NCBI GenBank assembly: GCA_031556035.1
Contig: JAVBTT010000010.1
Location: 1 to 64,000 of the forward strand
Length of the DNA stretch: 64,000 nucleotides
From: JAVBTT01 sp031556035
GTDB taxonomy: Bacteria > Bacillota > Clostridia > Oscillospirales > UBA929
Direction: 5' to 3'
Shown here: positions 58,700-64,000 of the stretch, piece by piece
Position numbering within the stretch: position 1 is the first letter of the stretch
Layout: every line of letters begins with the position of its first letter
Translations under genes and position numbers: made by a program
Notes under the pieces: model-generated
Seen by the model: the letters and a program-made list of their open reading frames with translations, nothing else
What the model was told of the DNA's origin: nothing
Databases searched by the model: none

Positions 58700-61528
58700 A
58701 TGAAAATAAAAAAAATACTGTCGCTTGCTTTATGCCTGTGCATAATAAGCGCCGTATTCCCCTTTGCAGTTGCCGTTCCCGATGACGGGGACGCCACGGC
58801 CAAGCACTATACATATTCCGATATTGCGAATCAGATGTTGGATATGAGACATGCGGCCAAGATTCCGTCCCCCGGCGAGGCGAGCTCCCTGTGGTCATCT
58901 TCCGACAGGGCGGCTCAATTTAATACGGAGACCGACAAATACGACAACTGGAGCTCAAACAGCGACTGGACAGGCTACATCAGCCGCGAACAAATCTCAG
59001 GCTACCAATACCGCTATCTTATTGCGGATATGGAGGGGCCTGGCGTAATTTGGCGCATTTGGTGCGCTAAGCCCGCAAACGCGATTATAGAGATATGCAT
59101 AGATGACGATACATACGAGACACCCACCATCACAAAAAACTGGAGCAGCCTGTTCACCGGCAACGACTCATACTTCAGCTTCCCCGGGTTGAGCTACACC
59201 AACAGCGCCCAGGGCAGGAACTGCTATCAGCCCATCACCTACAACAAGTCCTGCAAAATTTACATCCGCAATACGGAGTTCCCGCTGAACTTCCCATATC
59301 AGGTAACATACTCAACCTTGCCTGAGGGCTCTGAGGTAGAGAGTTCGTCCGGCTCGCTGAGCGAGGAGCAGAGCGCGGCCCTCTCTGCCGTAAATGATTT
59401 TTTCCAAAACAAGATCGGGGAAAATCCCAACAGCCTCAGCGATGTCAGGAAGAGCGTGAAGCAGTGGTTTAATATCCCCGCTAAGGGCAAAACCACAGTT
59501 CTTGACTTTGACGGCGCTGGCGCAATCGCGCAATTCAAGATCAGGCCGGATATCCCTTTCCAGAGCCTGAGCGAGAACGAGATTTTGCATATTATGAAGG
59601 AGCTTACGGTCAGCATGTATTGGGATGACGAAAGCACCCCCAGCGTGTGGGCTCCTCTGTGCGACTTCTTCGGCGACTCCGGCGGGTGCGATGTGTACAG
59701 GACACTCCCCATGGGATATACGGAAAACGGCGAATTCTACTGCTACATCTATATGCCGTTCAAAACAGGCGCGAGGATCGTAATCGGCAACGACGGCGCA
59801 GTGGGGAGAGGCCTTAATATGGATATTGCCGTTGTGCCCCTGGAGGGGGACGCTGACGACTATCTGCGGTTTCACGCCAAATGGCACAGAGGGTTATACA
59901 GCGAAAACGCCGATCGTCAGCCGGATTATTCCGTGTTGAGAACCGAAGGAGCGGGGCGCTTCCTGGGTTTATCCCTGCATGCCTATAAAGCAGACGACAA
60001 TAGAGATCCAGCCGCGTTCTGGTGGGGAGAGGGCGACGAAAAATTCTTTGTTGACGGGGAGAAGTTCCCCTCCACCTTCGGCACGGGCACTGACGATTAT
60101 TTCGGTTACGCCTGGGGCGACCCCGCCGCATTTGCCGCCCCATACCACGCCCAGACGTTCGCGGGTGAAAGTACGCATCTGAAGGGGCACAAGTCAAACG
60201 TGAGGTATCAGCTTAATGACAATGTCCCGTTCTTTGATTCCTTTGACGGATTCATTGAAAAATACTATCTCACCAGCGCGGAATATGGCATCACGTCTTA
60301 CTGGTATCTGTCGGAGGATGGAACCGACTCGTACGAGCCAAAATCCCTGAAGGCTCGCACCGACTACTTCGGCGAACGCGGCAAGACATACCTTTCCCAT
60401 TACGAGGACGATTTTTCAAGTGGAAAGGTAAACCTGCTGTCCTATATCGCAGACAGCAACATTTACGCCTCCGGGGACAAAAACGTTGCATTGGAAAACA
60501 AGGCGGCCTTGATTGACTATAGGCTGCACACTCCGGAGACAGACCCAACCTCAAGCTCCAGGTGGGGCAGGATGTTCTCGCACTATGTAGCAGGCTCACA
60601 GACCGCCACCCCCAATCCCGACCCCGCTTTTGGCCATGACCCAGCTCTTGGAAACCGCGTCTGGTTCGCGTTCGATTTGGGCGCGCTGGAAACCTTCGAT
60701 TCTTATCAGGAGCTCGGTACGACACTGTCCCGCTGGGATAGCGACATGAATTTGAATTTGCGCTCCTGGACAATGGAAATTACCAATGACGATAATCCGA
60801 ACTGGAAAGAAAAAACCGGCTGGACTCAAGTGGACCAGGTTGCTGATAACCGCAGCGAGGTTGTGAACCGTGTTTTACCGGAGCCCGTTACAGCTCGTTA
60901 CGTCAGATTTATTGTCGACAGGGCCAACTGGATTTCGGGCGCCGGTTCCAACAGGGTAAGAATTGGCGCAATAAAGATTTTCGAGTCCGATTCAGTCCCG
61001 AAAATTGAGGCCAGGGTCAGCCCGACAACTATTGTAACCGGATGCGCCGCCAATGTTAACGTCAATGTGGTGAGTAGCGGTATGGAGGAAGACGTTATAA
61101 CCATAACACTGTTTAATCAAACGCTGGAGGTTGGCGATGACGGTTTGGCGAGATTCAGATTTGAAGCGAGCGAAGTTCCGGAAGCCGGCGTTTATAGTCC
61201 CGTTGTCAGGGTAAACGGCGAGGAGAGGCCGACTGAAGGCAGGCTGACAGTAGTGCCGCTGGACAACGACATTTGGACAATGAGCGTGATTCCAGGCTCA
61301 ACCGATACCGCGCTGGGATTCCTTCCGGAAATAGCGCCTAAAAAAGGCTCCAGCTTTATCGTGCTTGTCAACGGTTCGGAAAAGGCATTTATCAAGGAGG
61401 GCAACAGCCTGATCATTCCTTGCGTCGTAAACGACGGAGACGTCATCGTGGTTAAAAACGTCAAATTCCCAGTCCTCTTTCCAAGCTACTCCTTTACATT
61501 CACGACCACCTACATCGCTCAAGCTTGA
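58700..61528 (+). CDS. Secreted DUF2961/GH172-like glycoside hydrolase with shared C-terminal module
   Basis: A 942-residue exported enzyme. AGGAG precedes the ATG; signal peptide MKIKKILSLALCLCIISAVF. The DUF2961 region (about 40-575) has GTGTDDYFGYAWGDP near residue 460, matching the GTGTE/D-D-Y motif of GH172. A discoidin (F5/8-type)-like domain follows (about 620-770; FDLGALETFDSYQELGT, ARYVRFIVDRANW), then a C-terminal module (about 778-942) ending KFPVLFPSYSFTFTTTY. That module also ends the beta-helix protein and the subtilase. Probably cleaves the same glycan family as the upstream GH172 protein. Confidence 0.86.
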   Translation: MKIKKILSLALCLCIISAVFPFAVAVPDDGDATAKHYTYSDIANQMLDMRHAAKIPSPGEASSLWSSSDRAAQFNTETDKYDNWSSNSDWTGYISREQISGYQYRYLIADMEGPGVIWRIWCAKPANAIIEICIDDDTYETPTITKNWSSLFTGNDSYFSFPGLSYTNSAQGRNCYQPITYNKSCKIYIRNTEFPLNFPYQVTYSTLPEGSEVESSSGSLSEEQSAALSAVNDFFQNKIGENPNSLSDVRKSVKQWFNIPAKGKTTVLDFDGAGAIAQFKIRPDIPFQSLSENEILHIMKELTVSMYWDDESTPSVWAPLCDFFGDSGGCDVYRTLPMGYTENGEFYCYIYMPFKTGARIVIGNDGAVGRGLNMDIAVVPLEGDADDYLRFHAKWHRGLYSENADRQPDYSVLRTEGAGRFLGLSLHAYKADDNRDPAAFWWGEGDEKFFVDGEKFPSTFGTGTDDYFGYAWGDPAAFAAPYHAQTFAGESTHLKGHKSNVRYQLNDNVPFFDSFDGFIEKYYLTSAEYGITSYWYLSEDGTDSYEPKSLKARTDYFGERGKTYLSHYEDDFSSGKVNLLSYIADSNIYASGDKNVALENKAALIDYRLHTPETDPTSSSRWGRMFSHYVAGSQTATPNPDPAFGHDPALGNRVWFAFDLGALETFDSYQELGTTLSRWDSDMNLNLRSWTMEITNDDNPNWKEKTGWTQVDQVADNRSEVVNRVLPEPVTARYVRFIVDRANWISGAGSNRVRIGAIKIFESDSVPKIEARVSPTTIVTGCAANVNVNVVSSGMEEDVITITLFNQTLEVGDDGLARFRFEASEVPEAGVYSPVVRVNGEERPTEGRLTVVPLDNDIWTMSVIPGSTDTALGFLPEIAPKKGSSFIVLVNGSEKAFIKEGNSLIIPCVVNDGDVIVVKNVKFPVLFPSYSFTFTTTYIAQA

Positions 61529-61535
61529 TATTCTA

Positions 61536-61634
61536 GGTTTTCCCGAATTCACTTCGGGAAAACCGTTCTCTGTGAGCAGCCTCAGCGGCGACAGCTTGCC
61601 CTCGTTTTCGATGACAAACTGTAGTTTGTCATCG
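61536..61634 (+). repeat. 99-bp two-hairpin intergenic element, copy B
   Basis: The hairpin GGTTTTCCCGAA/TTCGGGAAAACC (61536-61547, 61553-61564), a conserved core containing AGCGGCGACAGCTTGCC, and the hairpin CGATGACAAACT/AGTTTGTCATCG (61609-61620, 61623-61634). The copy at 3-101 has the same length and core, but its outer hairpin arms differ and still pair. It lies 7 bp after the GH172 stop. Confidence 0.85.
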
Positions 61635-61638
61635 GTCT

Positions 61639-61678
61639 AAAAGCCCGGCCCCCGCCGTTTGGCGGGGGCCGGGCTTTT
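61639..61678. terminator. Bidirectional terminator between GH172 and subtilase genes
   Basis: A perfect 18-bp stem (AAAAGCCCGGCCCCCGCC with its complement, arms 61639-61656 and 61661-61678) with the GTTT loop. It has A and T runs at its edges, so it can terminate both converging genes. Confidence 0.85.
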
Positions 61679-61691
61679 ATCTTGGCTTTAC

Positions 61692-64000
61692 TTACTTGGT
61701 GAGGGTAAAGGTGAAGCTGTAGCTCGGGAACAGCACAGGGTACTTGACGCCTGCGGCCACAATCTTCGTGCCCTGCTCAAGGCTCTCGAACGCGGCGTTT
61801 ACAAGAATGCTCTTGCCGTCCGCCGGGAGAGTGTATGCTGTAGACTTGCCGCCCACAGTGACGGCGATCCTGCCGCCGTTCTTATGGGTGATCGCTTCGC
61901 TGAACACGATCAGCGCGTTGCCGGACTCAGCGTCAAAGGTCAGCGTCGGGTTCCACAGCTCAGCGGGGTTGTAGCCTGCTATGGTAATGTCGCAGGAGCC
62001 CTCCGCGCCTTCCGCCGATACAAACACCGAGGTCGGGGTGCCGTAGGCCGGAGCCGTCTCAACGTACATTCTGCCGGTCCACTTGCCGTTCGCGTAGGTG
62101 AGATTTGTGGGATACAGCCACTGCTCGCCCGTGTACAGGAAGGCGATGGGCGGGTTCTCCACGTCGTCATAGCCCTCAACCGTGATGTTCAGGTAGGCCG
62201 ACAGGGTGGCGACAATCGTCCGGGTGCTGACGGATACGCTCAGCGTATCAATCTGGCGCTCGACGACAAATCCGGCTGACTTGGACTCGCCGCCCTTGTA
62301 GCTGACGTACACGGTGTACTCCCCGGGGGCCGTGAACTGCTCAAAGGCGAAGGAGGCGGTGGATGTCGCGCTGTCATAGCTGAAGCCGGCATCAAGCCCG
62401 ACCTTCTCGCCGCCATCTACGGAGCACTCAACCGCAAAGTCTTCGGCGGCCGGGGCTATCAGCCTCGGGTCGTAGCTCAGCTTGGCCGTGGCAAGACCGT
62501 TTGCCGCGGTGACCGACTCAAGCAGCGGGGACTGGGTGTAGGATACGGCCACGGTGCCTGCGGTGCGGTTGTTGCCGGTGTTGGTTTGCTGGAGAAGGAT
62601 GTTGAAGAACAAATAATAAGTAGTGGTAACGTAATCAGCGGCGTAGGCGTTGACTGTGACGTTGCCGGTCTTGCTGACCTCGGTAACCGGGAATGGGATG
62701 TCGAAGTCACCGTATTCATCGCAGTAGCGATACCCGGAGGTGCCAAGATACAGCGCGTTTAACTCCTGGCCAATAACCGGGTTTCCGATATAATTGCCGT
62801 TGCCGATTTCGTTGGCCACAAGCAACTCGCCCGCGCGGCTCCAAATGTTGCCCTTAATATGCACGACTGTCTCGCCGTTTATATACTCATACACGGGCGG
62901 AGCCGGATCAAAGGTCAGAACCGGGCGCTGATTGTCGATGACCAGGCCGGCGATTATATAATAGTAGGTGGAATCCGCTATGGCGATCTGATAGACGCCC
63001 TCCGGGAATGTTACAGGCGCAGCTGCGATGTTTCCATCCTCATCCACAGGTCTAGCGTTGGCGGTGACCGCTCCAATGTACAGGTCGGCCTCTCCGCTGC
63101 CTTCGCCCATATCACTGTATGTGCCGTAATAACCGATGACGTCACCTTCCATGTCGCAGATGAGGACGTCCATCCTATCCCCGGGCCAGGCGCCGGTGTA
63201 ATCAAGGCCGATCGGGGTGGTGTTTGAGTACGTGGTATGCCTTATATTCGCGTTGGTGTTTGAGGTAATGACCGGCTTAATCAGGAAGGCGTCGTTAATA
63301 ATAAACGGCTTCGGGGGATCTCCGGTGGCGCAGCCGAACGGCACGACATAGTCGGACTCGCCCGCTGTGAAGTGCAGATATCCCTCAAACCTGCCGCTGG
63401 GGGCTCCGGCCGGAACGACCATCTTCGCGGTGACGGCGGCGGTACCGCCCGCAGCCACAGTGACGGAGGTCTTGTCGGTCTGCAGGGTGACGCCCGCGGC
63501 GGCGGCGGACAGCGAATATCCGGTGTCGTTGTTGTAGCTCGGAGCGATGGCAAATGTCTTCTCGGTGGCGCCGGTGTTGTGCACCGTGATCTCCAGCGCA
63601 CGGGACTCAACGGCCTCGGTCGCGTTCGGGGTAACGACTCCGAAGCTCATAGAGGACAGCGTCTGGTTGGCGATTATTGTGCCCGATTTCTCACCGGGGA
63701 TATCATCCTGAAGGGTTATGTAGACGTCCCTGTCGGTGACCATGGCGCGCCATGGGTTGACAAAGCCCGCGCCGACCTCGAACACGCTGGCGGTCGGGGT
63801 TGCGGCGACGCCGGACTTGATGAGGGCCGGATCAGCCGTGTTCATAAGCCTGGCCTTGATCTCGGCCACGGAGGCGCTCGGGAAGCTCTGGCGCATCAGG
63901 ACCGCGATGCCGGTCATGTGCGGGGCGGACATCGAGGTGCCGCCCTTCCTGGCGTAAGAGTTGGAGTAATCGGTGGCGTTGTGGTCGGGGTTTACTATAA
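61692..64000 (-). CDS. Subtilisin-like serine protease, C-terminal part (5' end outside window)
   Basis: An open frame entering from the window edge without a start. The first visible codons give IVNPDHNATDYSNSYARK, then GGTSMSAPHMTGIAVLM, the catalytic-Ser block of S8 subtilases. Downstream come an Fn3-like and PA-type beta-sandwich region typical of C5a-peptidase/lactocepin-like subtilases (NQTLSSMSFGV), further Ig-like domains (TVNAYAADYVTTTYYLF; VYVSYKGGESKSAGFVVE) and the shared C-terminal module, beginning near RTIVATLSAYLNITV and ending KYPVLFPSYSFTFTLTK. Secreted and surface-acting, but the Asp and His catalytic residues and signal peptide are beyond the window. Confidence 0.9.
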   Translation of the reverse strand, partial: IVNPDHNATDYSNSYARKGGTSMSAPHMTGIAVLMRQSFPSASVAEIKARLMNTADPALIKSGVAATPTASVFEVGAGFVNPWRAMVTDRDVYITLQDDIPGEKSGTIIANQTLSSMSFGVVTPNATEAVESRALEITVHNTGATEKTFAIAPSYNNDTGYSLSAAAAGVTLQTDKTSVTVAAGGTAAVTAKMVVPAGAPSGRFEGYLHFTAGESDYVVPFGCATGDPPKPFIINDAFLIKPVITSNTNANIRHTTYSNTTPIGLDYTGAWPGDRMDVLICDMEGDVIGYYGTYSDMGEGSGEADLYIGAVTANARPVDEDGNIAAAPVTFPEGVYQIAIADSTYYYIIAGLVIDNQRPVLTFDPAPPVYEYINGETVVHIKGNIWSRAGELLVANEIGNGNYIGNPVIGQELNALYLGTSGYRYCDEYGDFDIPFPVTEVSKTGNVTVNAYAADYVTTTYYLFFNILLQQTNTGNNRTAGTVAVSYTQSPLLESVTAANGLATAKLSYDPRLIAPAAEDFAVECSVDGGEKVGLDAGFSYDSATSTASFAFEQFTAPGEYTVYVSYKGGESKSAGFVVERQIDTLSVSVSTRTIVATLSAYLNITVEGYDDVENPPIAFLYTGEQWLYPTNLTYANGKWTGRMYVETAPAYGTPTSVFVSAEGAEGSCDITIAGYNPAELWNPTLTFDAESGNALIVFSEAITHKNGGRIAVTVGGKSTAYTLPADGKSILVNAAFESLEQGTKIVAAGVKYPVLFPSYSFTFTLTK

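Noticed and set aside
44502..61528. Reading the TRAP-GH172 region as a genomic island inserted at tRNA-Leu
   Set aside because: The tRNA is adjacent to the locus, but I found no integrase and no duplicated tRNA 3' end downstream within the window.

Overview
The window looks like chromosome from a spore-forming, Gram-positive-type Clostridia member (Bacillota) of moderately high GC. It carries the sporulation sigma factor SigG, a dgt-dnaG-sigA block, FtsK/SpoIIIE, an SLH-domain surface protein, lipobox solute-binding proteins, a YesM/YesN-type two-component system and many AGGAGG ribosome sites. I see no phage, plasmid or CRISPR genes. The only transposon trace is a decayed IS3-family fragment. 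No species can be named from the sequence alone.

Layout. (1) 0.2-6.05 kb, minus: an SLH protein and a MacAB-like tripartite ABC system (adaptor, ATPase, FtsX-type permease). (2) 6.2-16.1 kb, minus: a carbohydrate uptake and degradation operon read from 16.1 kb downward: lipoprotein solute-binding protein, two permeases, a SurA-N-like membrane protein, and a giant secreted beta-helix protein split by one in-frame TAA. (3) 16.2-19.6 kb, plus: the divergent sensor kinase and AraC-type response regulator that probably control it. (4) 19.7-28.7 kb, minus: an AT-richer, tightly overlapped operon of an aromatic-amino-acid-type permease, FIVE consecutive B12-binding-type radical SAM proteins and a GNAT acyltransferase, behind a TTGACT-17-TATAAT promoter and possibly a 37-codon leader peptide. 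This is the most unusual locus in the window. (5) 28.9-41.5 kb, plus: housekeeping genes (dgt, dnaG, sigA, PilZ protein, uppP, ftsK, a Gly-rich membrane protein, a small membrane protein, ppk). (6) 41.6-44.3 kb: sigG on minus with a striking RBS-masking hairpin, an IS3 relic, an O-antigen-ligase-like membrane protein and tRNA-Leu(UAA). (7) 44.5-61.5 kb: a LacI regulator divergent from a TRAP transporter/sugar catabolic operon (FucI-like isomerase, two TIM-barrel isomerases/epimerases, split transketolase, 2-hydroxyacid dehydrogenase), followed by two large secreted DUF2961/GH172 proteins. (8) 61.7-64.0 kb, minus: the C-terminal part of a subtilisin-like protease that runs off the window.

How it fits together. 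Regions 2-3 and 7-8 look like two inducible polysaccharide-use loci. Three of their secreted proteins (beta-helix protein, one GH172 protein, subtilase) end in the same C-terminal module closing with K-Y/F-P-V-L-F-P-S-Y-S-F-T-F-T, which may be a common surface-retention or export signal. Region 4 looks like a specialised-metabolite or amino-acid-tailoring locus.

The intergenic DNA is rich in small structured repeats. I distinguish at least four families: a 124-125 bp two-hairpin unit, a 99 bp two-hairpin unit with a conserved core, an AGCGGAGC-type 3'-end unit, and a roughly 100 bp near-palindromic MITE-like unit. Several begin exactly at a stop codon, and in two families the hairpin arms differ between copies while still pairing.
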